Origin: Parascedosporium putredinis
Taxonomy: Eukaryota > Ascomycota > Sordariomycetes > Microascales > Microascaceae
Length of the DNA: 64,000 nt
Assembly: GCA_949357655.1 (NCBI GenBank)
Contig: CASHTG010000008.1
Span: 744,001-808,000 of the forward strand
Direction of reading: 5' to 3'
Shown: piece after piece, positions 47,973-60,053 of the stretch
Position numbering within the stretch: position 1 is the stretch's first letter
How the letters are laid out: every line of letters begins with the position of its first letter
Notes under the pieces: model-generated
Told to the model about the DNA's origin: nothing
Database searches by the model: none
The model's input: the letters and a program-made list of their open reading frames with translations, nothing else
Translations under genes and position numbers: made by a program

Positions 47973-50900
47973 CTACCACAATCCTTCCTCTTCTGATTCC
48001 TCCTCCTCCTCCATCTCTGGTTGGTAAGACTCTCCATAATATTGCTGTCCTTCATCCTCCTCCGATTCCTCCTCCCCCATCTCTGGTTGATAAGACTGTC
48101 CATAATATTCCTGGCCTCCTCCTCTCGACCATTGCTCCGCCTCCGGCTCTGGCTGGTAAGGCTCTCCGTAATATTGCTGTCCTTCATCCTCCGACGAATC
48201 CTCATCAGAATCCCCGTCTTCCTCTTCAGACGAGACCTCCGCCTCCGGCTGTTGCTGGTAAGACTGTCCGTAATATTGCTGGTCCGCTGCTTCCGACCAT
48301 TGCTCTACTCCCGGTTCCGGCTGGTAAGACTGTCCATAATATTGCTGTCCTTCGTCTTCCGACGATTCCTCATCCGATTCCTCATCTTCTTCTCCCGACG
48401 ACTCATCTGCCTCCGGCTCTGATTGATAAGACTGCCCATCGTATTCCTGACCTCCTTCTCCCGGCCATTGTTCCGCCCCTGACTCTGGTTGATAAAGTTC
48501 CCCAGAATATTCCTGGTCTTCTTCTTCTGACGATTCGTCATCAGATTCCTCATCTTCGTCTCCCGACGATTCTTCCCCTTGCAACTCGGGTAGGTAAGAA
48601 TCCTCATCAAATTCGTGACTTTCCTCTCCCAGCCACTCCTCTGTCTTTGGGTCTGGTAGATAAGGCTCCTCGTCGAGCCCCTGGTCTTCTTCTTCCGGCG
48701 ATTCATCCTTCTCATGCTCTGATAGATAAGGCTCCTCGTTAACGTCTTGCTCCTCGTCCACCCATTCCTCCGGCTCCGGCTCTGGTAGATATGGCTCCTC
48801 GTCAAATCCCCGGCCTTCTTCTTCTTCTGATTCATCCTTCTCTTGCTCTGATAGATAAGGCCCATCGTTAACCTCTTGCTCCTCGTCTACCCATTCCTCC
48901 GGCTCCGGCTCCGGTATATATGGCTCTCCGTCGAATCCTTGACCTGCTTCTTCCGGTGGTTCCTCCTCCTCTTGCTCTGATTGATAAGGCTCCTCATTAA
49001 CGTCTTGCTCCTCGTCCACCCATACCTCCGGCTCCGGCTCTGGTAGATATGGCCCCCACCCAATCCCCGATCCCCTCTCCTGATGGTTCCTCATCTTCCG
49101 GCGCTGTCATATATGGCTCCTCATCAACTCCCTCCTCTTCCTCCTCTGACGATGAGCCAATCTCCACGTTTGCATCTGCGAGGTCGGCGATGCGACTGTC
49201 TGAGGCGCCCTCGATCTCCACCTCCTCGGCGAGAACTAAAAGATCCGTCCACGCGCTGACGCTCACCCCCACGATACGCTGCTTGTCTTTTGAAAAAGGC
49301 TTTCGAACCCGTGTCCCAGAGACTCGCCGTACCTGTAGTCGCTGAACCCGAACGCGCGGGTCAACTCCCAGCGCGTTTCGACCGTGCACGTTTGCATCGC
49401 TATTCCCAGCTTCTGGAGGCACATGGTACCTGTTTCTGCGACGCGATCCCAGTCCTCCACTGATTCTGATTCATAGAAATGGGACGTTTCTTCTTCCTCC
49501 ACCTCCACTTCAACGGCGATCTCAGCAGTGTCACTGGCCCCAGAGAAATCCATCTCCGTTTGACCATCTATGTCGTCGAGGACATCACTGGCCTGGGAAT
49601 CGTCGCTATCTTCATTACTCTGCCAACCTTCACTTTTGCCATCCTGACTACCCTCACTCCCCCAGGTGTAGACTGTGGAATTCGTGTCGCTTCCGTAGCC
49701 GTCAGAGTCGGCGTCATTGCCCAATTCTGGTTCCTCGTTTGTATCATCGGCGGCGGCTGGCTCAACAGCGCCGCTTTGACCGCTTGGAGAGGAAGCTGTG
49801 TGGGTTTCGTAAATATGTCTCTCATGGACAAGCTCGAGAATGAGAAGCCCGACCAGAGACTGGCATAAACCTCCAATATTCTCTCGATCACCAGTTGTTT
49901 GGCTGGTAATGGATCTTTCCCATTCCCTACGGGCCATTTTAACCACTGAAATGTCGACCGACACATGCTCAAGCAGTAAGCTTGTGGTTCGTATGTTTTT
50001 CATCCGTATTGCGGCGAGTAGGGCAGTCGAGTATTTGCTGGTTTTGACGACCGTGTTGACCATTATGTCCTTGACACTCAGCAAAAGCTTCATGGCCTCA
50101 AAATTGCCTTGCGCGCAGCTCGATATCAGAGCGTTTCCGTATTTCGACTTCCTGCACACCGTGTTCACGTTGGCTCCGTGTTGAATCAAGAGGCGCATGT
50201 TCTCGACTCTGCCTTCCATGGTTGCGAGGATTAATGGCGTCCCCAGTGGCGTGTTGATATTCACGTTTGCCCCATGGCTGATAAGCATCTGCAGTGGTTC
50301 CTTTGTTGGCATCGTAGCCGCCACCCACGTGGCTCTAGCTAACTCGGTTGGCGCGAAGAGCGGAACCAAGTGGTGATACTGGACTTTGGAGTGATCGCAG
50401 AACTGCCCCGGCGGATACTTGGCGACCGACCTTGAGTCTTGTCTAGAAGCATGGCTCCAACGGTGCGCGTATAAACCAATCTCCACGAGTCTGGTGACTT
50501 CCAACCCAAGAGACCCATGCAAAATCCGCAAGGTACTCGGATTGGACGATATCCAATCCGAAAAAGACGTTTCTCTCGGGCTGCTATAAAGCAAGATTAG
50601 AAGTGTAACGAGCTCCTCTCTCTCTGTATAGTCCACAACGCGGATAAGGGTCCAGAAATGGGCGGGAAGGTACACGTGGAATTGAATGTTCTGGGGATAC
50701 ATGTACGCAGAGGCACCCCCTCGCCGAACGAATCGATCATCGCTCGGTCGAATCCCCAGAGAGAGGGCCAGTTCCCTGTAGTCAGGAAAGTGCAGAAGAG
50801 GTGGCGTGTCCTCCACATAACCCCGGCGATTATGGCGCGGACGGCCACATCGCCCTCTTCGAACGGCCGGTATCCTACTAGGCTAGAGCGTACCCAGCAT

Positions 50901-53829
50901 TCCAGGCTCAGTATGACTTCAGGGCCGCGGTTGGAGCGAAGACTGCTGCGGGCGGCTAACTGAGCTTGTCGGCACAGCCAGAGTTTTGCCGCACCGGTAC
51001 ACGGGGCGTTGCTCGCCAGCGCCGCCAAGACAACGTTTGCAACGCTTGTCTTTTCCTCCGCGTTGGTGATCCATTGGAAGTGACGGTACCAGTTGCTGAT
51101 GGCAAACTGCCATAGTTCTTCAATCAATTCATCACTCTTCTCCCGGACATTTTCAACCGCACGCTTTTGCCGTTGAATCGGCTGGGTTTCGAGACAGTTG
51201 AGAAAACGAGCTTGGGGGTTGCAGCGGAATACCATCCAGACACACACCCGCGCAACGTCGTATTGGCTCGAACTCACCAGATAAGTCTGATACGTTTCGC
51301 AGTATTCTTGCGCAGACGAGTGAGAGAAGCGCAAGACGTCTCCGTCGACTTTGACCAGGTTCTGGCAGACAGTGAGGATATAGCGTTCCCTTTTCTTAAC
51401 GGGATTGGCGTCGGTTCCCTCCAGAGTTTGACAAACTGCCGCAAGTATAACCCTCACGGGGCAAGAGCCGCCCAGTGCAAGAAGCCAACGGATAACTCGA
51501 CAAGCGTCGTCCCGTGCCTTGGCCGATTGCATAATGATCCGTTCACAAACGCCGTGGTACGCTTCGACCAAGTCTTGCGGCAATGTTCCCAGCTCCGCCT
51601 CCATAGGGCCCACACCACGGAACCTGCCCTGGAGCATGCCGTCAACTAGATACTTGATATGCATCGCGGCCCATTGGAAGCTTTTGATCAGTCAGAAGAC
51701 GCGCTACCAGGTTAAGGGAAACCGCCACCTTTCAGTACGGCAGCTCTTTTAAAAGAGGGAATCACTTACTTTCCTTGGCTCCTCTTATCGAAAACCTGCA
51801 ACATCCTTTTCTCACAATCAGGCAATATGCTGTCCCTCGGTTGCCCCCTCGCCGTCCTCTTTTTCGCCTTGGCGTTGTAGACTTTGATGGCTCCTTTTAC
51901 CATTCGGAGTATATCTTGGTGGCTTTTGTCCGAGGTTACCTCGATCTGCTGCCGGTTCCATAGTCCCGTCTTGATTTCGAAAGTGTACCGGGTGGAAACG
52001 ATGATCCGTACCGGAAGACCTGAGTTCAGAAGGTCTTTAAACATCCGGAGCACCTGTTGCAGCTCCGCACTACTGTCCACCGCCTGCTGCTCATGGCCGA
52101 TACATTCATCCAAAGCATCTAGGACGAGTATCGTCCCCGCTTTGCTCAGTCGAAGTAGTTCCAGAAGAACTTGGCGATACTGCTCAAAGGTCAGCTCAGA
52201 GGAAGGCGAATTTCGCTTGCGGTTGTCGGCAAAAGCTCGACGCAGAGCTTCGGGTAGAGGATGATGTCTAGCAGATAGCTGGCGAATGTAGCTGCGAAAG
52301 ATGGCTTGGCTGAATCTCCTCTCCTTGGCGTCCCGTTTGCAGTAGAAGTAGGCCAGCTGGAAGTCGTTGACCAAAGGATCCTTTTTCCGGAGGGCAATAT
52401 GGTGATCAATGATGCGTGACACGAGGATGGTTTTCCCTGCTCCAGCTATATTGGGCAAGTGGACATTGTTAGCTTTCTCTCGTGACAAGGGCCGTCATTG
52501 TGAGAACTTACCGATTCCCTTCACCCAAAGAAGGCTGGGGGCTTTGGCTACCTCCCAGCGCGCGTACTGTTGAGTTTTGAGTGTCCAACTCGCTGTATTT
52601 TTGGTCCGCAGCGCTCTCTCCGGGCGATGATGATCTTCAACTTTAGTTTCGGACCACCACTCGAGAATTTCCTCCCGCTTGGCGGAGAGTATGTGCTCCC
52701 CTCTAGCGTCTTATTATCTCGTATCATGTCCCCAAGAAGCTTTACCATGACGTCGGCTCCCTGGACCCAGCTCCAGTCGTCGCCAAATACGTCGCTTAGA
52801 AGACTCGTAACTCGTGAGATGACATTGCGCTGACTGAAGACTGAACTCGTGGTCACACGTTGGAAGAAGGCTTGCTCATATAGAAAAAGGTCGTTCTCCA
52901 ACGCGATAATGTCCCCGAGACTCCAGAGAGTATACCCATACAACCCAGGCCGACTTTTGCTGAGAGCCAGGGCCGGCTCGTGGAAGAATTTCAAGATGCG
53001 TGTATAGGTAGAAAGGAGGCACGATTCAATGGCTTTGGCAAGGTTCTTGGCGTCCCCGGTGCCACATATGCCCACAAGTTCGCGAAGCAGGCTGTCGTAT
53101 GCCGTGCAGCGCAGCATCGCGCTAGCTACCTTTTCGATGCCAATCAAGATCGAGCCGATTTCGTTTTCCCCTTGGATCGCAAACTATGCACGTACATCTC
53201 TCCGGTTAGTTCTTCTCGGATAGAGGTTACAAAATACAGGGGCGCCTGTGTACCTCGAGCGCGACCACGAATGGCCAAGCCTTGCCCGCACTCTCATCGC
53301 GCGGTTCTCCAACCCTTGCAACCTTGCTGAGTCGGCCTAGTTTGTCGAGAGCAAAGGTCCATAGTTCTTTGACGGAGCATGCTTCGTTCAAGAATTGGAA
53401 TTTCCATTTCTTTTCCTCAGCGAGGTCCTGGCGCATGAAGCAAAGGGAAAACAGGTCGACTTTAGCTTTTCCGGCTTTTTCCCTTCTTCGTGTATTCTTT
53501 TCGGTATTGCTTTGCGCGTGGATAGTCGATAGTTCAGCAAAGGTCTGGTCGTCCAGCCCTCTACGAGACGCGTGAGCAAGCGCCTGCAGTCTCCCCTTTG
53601 ACGTGATGCTAAGGTGAATAAAATTCTCCGCTATTTGCGTCAGCGTCGTATATCTCGCCGCCGTCGATATTCTGTTCTCCAATTTCTTGATCGCATTCTT
53701 CGTGTCATGGTCAAACGATTTCTTCAGCTCACCCAACCTTTCTTTGACCTCCCCGTCGAGATTTTCGTACGCCTCGTTCCAGTAATCCCTCGACATACCA
53801 CCATTCTCCGTTCCCTGGTAATTAGCCAT
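47973..53829 (-). CDS. NLR-like NACHT-ankyrin protein with acidic repeat tail
   Basis: Exons on the minus strand: 53829-53254, 53183-52512, 52445-51770, 51680-47973. The frame is open up to an ATG at 53943, but MANYQGTENGG at 53829 looks the better start. The N-terminal part, about 420 residues, is helical and of the kind found before fungal NACHT domains. NACHT: P-loop GIAGAGKT (split by intron 2), Walker B LVLDALDEC, and the IIVSTRY strand. Next is a winged-helix/helical region with HSSAQEYCE, then ankyrin-like repeats (GANVNINTPLGTPLILATMEGR; HGANVNTVCRKSKYGNALI), then an acidic linker. The tail (49094-47973) is eight acidic repeat units rich in Y, W, P and E. Frame breaks lie at about 52615, 50700-50820, 49275 and 49052. 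Fungal NACHT proteins of this shape act in self/non-self recognition and programmed cell death; the ligand is unknown. Confidence 0.8.
47990..49080 (-). repeat. acidic YxPE/W tandem repeats in the NLR tail
   Basis: Eight units at the protein C-terminus. The first three are 43 residues, e.g. GFDGEPYIPEPEPEEWVDEE followed by QEVNDGPYLSEQEKDESEEEE. The next three are about 56 residues with Ser/Glu/Asp runs, e.g. QQYYGQSYQPEPGVEQW. The last two are shorter. Each full unit has two Y-x-(P/S)-E boxes and one Trp. No Cys, hardly any aliphatic core: intrinsically disordered. Confidence 0.88.
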
Positions 53830-54659
53830 TAAAGTTAAGTATGCGTATGTTTGGCGTTGAGATGTGGTGAACTTGACGACCTGCTTGGAACCATGGCCGG
53901 ACAACGAGGGGATATCGATAGCATAGCGCGGCGAGGGAAACATGCCCGTTTATTTTATAGAAACGGAGATGTGGTTGTACAAAGCTTCATTACCACCATC
54001 CCATGTTCATCGCCCAATATACGGCCAGGCTCTTGGCCCCCGTTCATTCACAACATCCTCACAACCCATGTCGATAGGCACAGCCGCAGCCTTTAGCACC
54101 AATCAATTCCAAGGGAGGTCTGTCCCTGCGACATCTTTGATCCTTAACATGTAGTGGCCCCCAAATGTGCAAATACGATATAATATGCATTGCTCAAAAT
54201 GCGACATCTCGTGCCAACCACGTCCGCATTTTCATGTTGTACAAGCCAAGCGATAGAAGCGAAAGGGTTGCATGGCCAGCCTGACCACCAGGCTCGGCCT
54301 CTGTGCTCCGTATTTCCGAGCCTGCTCATGGCTCTATCAAAAGGGAACAATGACTTGTCAAGTCTAATGTATATATGTATCAATAGGTGGCGGGAGTCTC
54401 GCGCAACTAGCTCCTCTAAGAAGCGATACTTATACTAGTTCGTATAGCATAGCGTTGAGATAAACCGAACCCTTCTCCGAGCAGCTGGGGTTTCGAGTAC
54501 GACGATGGACACGCAAACGACGAATCACTCATATTAACTCGAGGAATCTATGGGTGTCGATGTATATTCAAGCGTTGAATTAGGTCTAGTATACCTCATC
54601 GAAGATTCCTCTCTAGGTCAGAGGTGGCATAGTATCTATCGTCTTTAATCGTGAAGACG
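53830..54659. other. intergenic, nothing recognised
   Basis: Upstream of the NLR-like gene and downstream of the DUF4360 gene. Bases 53830-53943 remain open in the NLR frame and could be coding if the earlier ATG is used. Confidence 0.5.
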
Positions 54660-55382
54660 TTACCGGCACTTCTGCCATTCTAGTCTGACCTGTTGTGTGA
54701 GGTCGATTGTGGCATCATCATCTACCAACTGCCCTTGCGCGTCTCTCTTGGATGCTGATAAACTGATGGTAGTGCGGATCAACAGATTAACGTCCTTTCC
54801 GTCGCAGGGTGCCAATACTCTCTTGTTTGCCGGAACCTTCTCCGTGATGGAGAAGGAGTCTCCGTCGGCAAAAAGACCACCGCCGGGGATGACGACCCGA
54901 GTCACGACGCCGAGCAGGTCCCCAACCGCCCCGAGGAGCCCTCCAAGAAGTCCGCCTAGCAACCCGCCAATCAGGCCTTTCCCTTTCTCATCGGCAAACA
55001 CATACTCGGTCTCGAAGGCGCCCTCGACTCCCTCATCCATCTGCGCGAACCCATGGTACGTCGTCTCGATCACAGCATACGAGTATCCTGCCGGGTAGTG
55101 CAGGTTTAGGTGGATGTTGCACTCCTTCTCCCGGTCGGAGATGGAAAAGGACTGCCCGATGCCGACGTGGAAGTTGTCGAAGCCGAGCGTTACGACGGTG
55201 CGGTCGGGCGATATTGATACGGAGACGGCGCTTCTCGGGCACCCAGAACCGGATGTGGAAACGGTATTGATTGTGATTTGCTGGCTGTCAACGTCGTCGA
55301 GAGGTTGGAGGTCGCTTTGAGCGGACGCGATGGAGGATAATAATACTAGGGTAGACCCTATCCGTGGAAAGTTAAGACGCAT
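54660..55382 (-). CDS. secreted DUF4360 protein
   Basis: Single exon, 240 residues, no frame break. Start at 55382 (MRLNFPRIGSTLVLLSSIASA, signal peptide); an ATG five codons upstream would only lengthen it. Family marks: SGCPRSAVSVSISPDRTVVTLGF, SDREKECNIHLNLHYPAGYSYAV, TTYHGFA and, near the end, DDDATIDLTQQVRLEWQKC. Between them sits an unusual Gly/Leu insert (GLIGGLLGGLLGGLLGAVGD) where the family normally has a short loop. DUF4360 proteins are small secreted proteins of fungi with no known activity. Four Cys, likely two disulfides. Confidence 0.9.
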   Translation of the reverse strand: MRLNFPRIGSTLVLLSSIASAQSDLQPLDDVDSQQITINTVSTSGSGCPRSAVSVSISPDRTVVTLGFDNFHVGIGQSFSISDREKECNIHLNLHYPAGYSYAVIETTYHGFAQMDEGVEGAFETEYVFADEKGKGLIGGLLGGLLGGLLGAVGDLLGVVTRVVIPGGGLFADGDSFSITEKVPANKRVLAPCDGKDVNLLIRTTISLSASKRDAQGQLVDDDATIDLTQQVRLEWQKCR

Positions 55383-57215
55383 GGTGATGATGATCAAAAA
55401 TGTGAAGAATATCGTCTAAATGGTTCCTGATGATCGAATCGAGAGTATGTTGCGTAAGCGTGATGCTGCTTCTTGTTCTTCTTCGCCCCTCGTCGATTTC
55501 TAGGGTAGTTAATTGATCCTTCAAGACCCTCCGTGACCAACAGCAGGTTGAGATGGGGGCTCTTCGCAATATAACCCTGGACCCCGACAAAGATACTAGA
55601 AAAGGTCGGTGCAGACTTCTCCATCTCTCGAATCGCTCTGTCCGCCGGATTCGCGAATCACGACGCGGGCTAGATATTAACTCGTGACTTCATCAAGACA
55701 TCCAGGGATTCCCGACAAGGCGGGTAAGTCGGGCAATTACGCCTGGGATTAAAACCGAGCCGCGCTGCCGTCCGACGGTCCCCCGAACGAGGAAGGATGT
55801 TCGACTGCGTATACAGGTTGAGACACTTTTCCTGATGGATTCATCACGCTTGCCTTGGTTCTGCCTTGCTCTAGATGCGCCGATCTATTTAAACAGAAGC
55901 ACGAGAATCAAGACGAACTTGCTTGCGTTTCCCATTCCAGGCGGCTGTGGGAATTGATCGGCCACCGCGAGCGATAGAGTTACGTAGTATTCTCGGCTCA
56001 TTGCCGATGCGATGCAGCCCTTTCAATGAACGGAAATGGCGATGAAAGGGGGATGCTACGCACGCTCAATACCCCTCTTATTCGCCAAGCAAAACATGAA
56101 TTGAATCCCTTGCGTGTATCGGGCGTTATGAACTCGAGGTGCTCGAAATGTCACGAGCGCTTCAAAATGGGGAGAGAGACAAAACGATCGCATCCGAGGG
56201 GACTTTTGGAAGTCCGGCTAAGTGTCGAGGGAATGCGAGAAGACAGCATAATAAACCGCCAAACCGTTCTCATGGACCCTTAAAATAAACGACTCGCGAC
56301 TGGTGCCCACCCCCAGATGAGATTCTTCGTCCACCGGACCGAGTGGTGAGCGGCGCCGATCCTTTCCTCTCCGGGCGACGTTGACCCGTCCCGACTGTTC
56401 GGTGGGAGAGGAACAGCGTTGGACGAATCCTTCTCGTTGATTGTTCATAGTGGGAGGAAATTGTGGTTCCGCGCTGTTTTTGGCTGTCGCTTTCACCAAC
56501 AAGTTCGTTGGATGGTTCACGTCGCGACGCTTGAAAGACGAGCCGGATGGTAAACGCCGAGGCTCGGAAGCAACGTCCCGGGTGGCGGATGAGACGTCCA
56601 CGCCGAGGACATGCAGCGATATTTCGGCTGCAGGTACGGCGACGGCGACTCTTTTGTTTCTGTTGTTCCTTTTTGTGGCTCGTGACCAGGTTTGCATGAA
56701 TGGGCATGCAATTGAAATTAGAAGAGAGCCATATTTAGAGGTGTCCTTGCGACGGCGTTTGAATGCCATATGGAAGCCTTTTAATCTGGGGGTGATGTGT
56801 GATCTCTGTTGGGGTACATAGAATGAAGGAGACGAGAGCTCGACGATGTGTGTTGAACATTGAAAACATCGGCGACTTGAACGCAAGGGACCCATTGAGA
56901 AATTAAGAGACCAAAAGTGTGGTGAGAAGAAGGAGAAAGTCATCAATGCATTAAGCCATAACCTGAAAATAGGCAGCACAATGGAGTGCTTGCCAGAGCT
57001 CCCAAGACAATAAAACAACGCCTCGACCTATTCCGTAGCGACCGTCATGTGGCAGTTCATTAAAAATACATTATTCGCACACTCAACTTCGTCTCGTCTT
57101 TCGCACGCTTTCTTTTCGGCCCCCTGAACCCCCTGTTTTTGTATAGTTTTAGCGCCCGCTTCCTCGGTGACAGTTTTGGCGCGAGAAGGAATGACCCCTG
57201 CAGCATCCTCTATCC
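55383..57215. other. intergenic, nothing recognised
   Basis: About 1.8 kb. The minus-strand frame of 266 residues at 56218-57018 and its plus-strand partner at 56441-56821 overlap and show no family, codon pattern or splice structure. I do not call either. Confidence 0.45.
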
Positions 57216-60053
57216 CTAGCATAAACTCGAGCTCAGGTCTACGTCCCGGAACCGCACGACAAGTTCGTGAATGGGTGACATGTTGGAGCTATCCGTCTCC
57301 GGCATCAAGCGGACGTCTCCTCTCCGCTGCGCCGCCCCGTGGCTCCCCTCGAATTGCTTCGGGTGGAAGGGTTTCCTGTATTCGTACTGGTCGTTGAAGA
57401 TGACGGCCAAGCTCCAGTACTCGCGCACATAGCGGATGAACCCGGGCTGGCCCGTCAGGTCGGGGTGGGCGCTGTCGATCTCGGTGGGCACGGGATCGCG
57501 GTCGCCCCACACCCTGACCCAGTTCCGGAGACCGCGGGACACGCGGTCGGACCGGATGTGGCTTTCGGGCCCGTTATGATGATGGAAAATGAGGTTGTGA
57601 AAGGCTGTCGTCGTCTCAGTTAGCATTCTTGTCACTAACCGGCAAGGGAAAGAGAGCGGGTAAAAAGGGGTGAGGAGACCGAGACCTTGTAAGACGAGGG
57701 CAAGGCAACATACCACTTGCTATGGCAAACAAGTTCAAAAGACTTGTTTGCTCTAGAGAATCCCATTCCGGAGGGGTAAGATCTTCCTTGAGGCTCGTTT
57801 CGATGAGGTCGGCGATCGAGAGGAACGCCGCAGGCCCCGTCTCGGCCCACTGACGCATCGCCTCGCACCACGAGTCGGGATCGGGCGCGTTGAAGCAGGA
57901 ATCCGGGCACACGGTATCGTACTGGAGCTCGCTGATAATCATGCGCGGGGGCGTATTATTATAAATGATGAAGGCGCAGTCGATGAGGAAGACGTAGAGA
58001 ATGGCACGGACGCACTCTTGGCGCATGGCAAACATCTTCCACACCTCGAAGCGCGTGGTGGGCATAAAACAGGCGTTTCGCGGATCGCCGGACCGCGCAA
58101 AGTCGTGCAGGTGCCGCGACGCGGCGAGGATGTGGGGAAACGGACCCTCCGCGCCCGCGTGGCCTGCGCGGCAGAGGACCCTCCCAGAGGAGCATGAGCA
58201 GCAGGGTGTAGGCCGCCTGGATGGCCTCGATGCGGCCTTGGATAAGGGCGAGCTCCATGTCATCCATGGTGTGGGGGATGGGCTGGTCGCTGAGGTACGC
58301 ATTCGCAAAGACCCAATCCTCGATGGACGGCATCCAGCCGAGGGCCTGCTGCCGGTCGCTCTTCTCCGAGGTCAGGCACGCGCCCATGACGGCGAGGGCG
58401 GCGACGAGCCTCGAGGACCGCTCGGTGGCGTTAAAGGTCGGCCGATGCAGGACGGGCCAGTTGGGGGACCAAAAGAGCCAAAACGCCGCGATGAACTTGT
58501 CCAGGTTCTGGGGGAAAAGAAGTCGACGCACTGGCGCTCCTTGACTTCGTCCCACTTACCCAACCGCCGGGCCTTTATCCGAAAGGTGTCCCGGAGCCCG
58601 TCGACGATCTCGCTGGATTTGCGCGCGAGGGGTGCCAGGCCTGCTGACTATCCACCATGGAGAGGGATGATTTCCCGAATATCGTGTTTACGTCGGCGAG
58701 CAGGTATTGCTGCTGGCTCAAAGGGTCCATGGACCCCAGGGACACGGCGAGGTTGGGTTGCTCCCAGCCCAAATTCAACCCGAGGCCCTGGGTGGACGGC
58801 GCCATTCCGAGGGTAGGCGGCGTCATGGCCATGATCTGCTTCCTCAGCGCCGAGTTTAGACAACCAAAGGCGTCGGCGATGCAGTTGGTGGACGTGAACC
58901 GGACGACGAATCGTAGTCGAGCGGACAGGAACTGGGGTCTCGGCGTCAGCAGGGCCGGCACGGGAGGGTGTTGAGCGTAATGCCATGCCATATCCACAGC
59001 GGCATAAGCGTGGTACGGCGGCGGGGCGGTGGTGGCGGCGGCGGAGGTGGGTGGCGAGGGGGAAAAGTCGAGGGGGCATGTTGGAAAAGGCCAGGGCCGG
59101 ATCAAAGGAGTGCTCGACGGGGGATATCGACAGGTGAAGCTGCTGAGCGGCGTCGAGGCCGGTGACGTCGAGCCACTGTGTTGAGGTATGGGGTATCATA
59201 ATCGCAGAGGAGGAGGCGTCGTCGAAGAATCGGGGCGGCAGCTCGATGGTCGCGCCGTCGAGCTCGGGGCCGGGGCCGGGAGGCGGCGTCAAGCCGGGGA
59301 GTCGCTCGACGAGGAGGAGGAGGCGACGCTTGCGGGGCCTCGGGCATAGGTGCAGTCGTGGCCCTGCTTCACGCAGATGTTGCAGGGTTGGGTGCCGCTG
59401 CACTTCTTCTTGAGGCGCGCGCACCGCGCGCAGGCGTTTTGCTTCCGACCCCGCTTGCCTGCCGGCAGGCTCGGAGGAGGGAGGCCGGACTTGAGCCTTT
59501 CGGCGCACGTCCGCCAGTGCCTGAGGAGAGCGTCTCTGTGGATCACCACGCGGGTTAGGGAAGAAGAGGGAAAAAGAGGAAACAAGAAACCGAGGAGAAG
59601 GGCACTGCGTGGGCAGACCCGGCGGGTAGCGTCGGCAAGGGGCTGGCCGGGGGAGGCCCGACATCACAGGTCGATATCGCAGGCTCTGGGACACACACAT
59701 ACCTGCGATGGAAGCTTGAAGAGCAGAATGAGCATTCGTATGTACGCGAATTGCCATCTGGGGGAAGGGGCGTCAGTGTGCGTCAGCTCATCCGAACCCA
59801 ACGTCCGTGCGGCATGCTTGCAGCTCGGTGGCGATCCTCACGCGGCATGGCAGGGTTGACTTACGAGATAAGAGATGTCGATTGAGATGATCTACGAGAC
59901 ACGAGGGTCAACCTAAAGCTCTGGACTGAGGGAAGGAAGGAGAAGAGAACAAAAATTGGTCCTTACCCATTTTTTGAATTTGGCGGAGCACTCTACGCAC
60001 TCAAACCGGAGCACCTCGGAAGCCACCGCGGCGGTCGTTGCGGCGGTCACCAT
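57216..60053 (-). CDS. C2H2 + Zn2Cys6 transcription factor, fungal-specific domain
   Basis: Exons on the minus strand: 60053-59967, 59891-59865 (27 nt), 59757-59703, 59535-57713, 57604-57216. The N-terminus holds two C2H2-type fingers encoded over four exons: FECVECSAKF in exon 1, its His part in the micro-exon, then YECSFCSSSFHR|RDALLRHWRTC. A Zn2Cys6 cluster follows: CARCARLKKKCSGTQPC and CNICVKQGHDC. The central part has the fungal-specific regulator domain (AFWLFWSPNWPVLHRPTF, LVAALAVMGAC). The end reads HPDLTGQPGFIRYVREYW. The frame is broken in several places (A run at about 59971-59976; about 59290, 59070, 58890, 58620, 58520 and 58185). A nuclear DNA-binding regulator; targets unknown. 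Confidence 0.82.
59865..59891 (-). other. micro-exon of 27 nt
   Basis: Flanked by TCGTAG acceptor and GTAAGT donor. It supplies the His-bearing half of the first C2H2 finger. The finger only reads correctly if exon 1 has seven rather than six A at its end (59971-59976), in line with the other homopolymer gaps. Confidence 0.6.

Noticed and set aside
48021..48422. 133-residue hydrophobic frame on the plus strand
   Set aside because: Antisense translation of the acidic repeat tail; Glu-rich codons read as Leu/Ser/Phe on the other strand.
56218..57018. 266-residue frame on the minus strand
   Set aside because: Overlaps an equally long plus-strand frame; neither has a domain or conserved motif.
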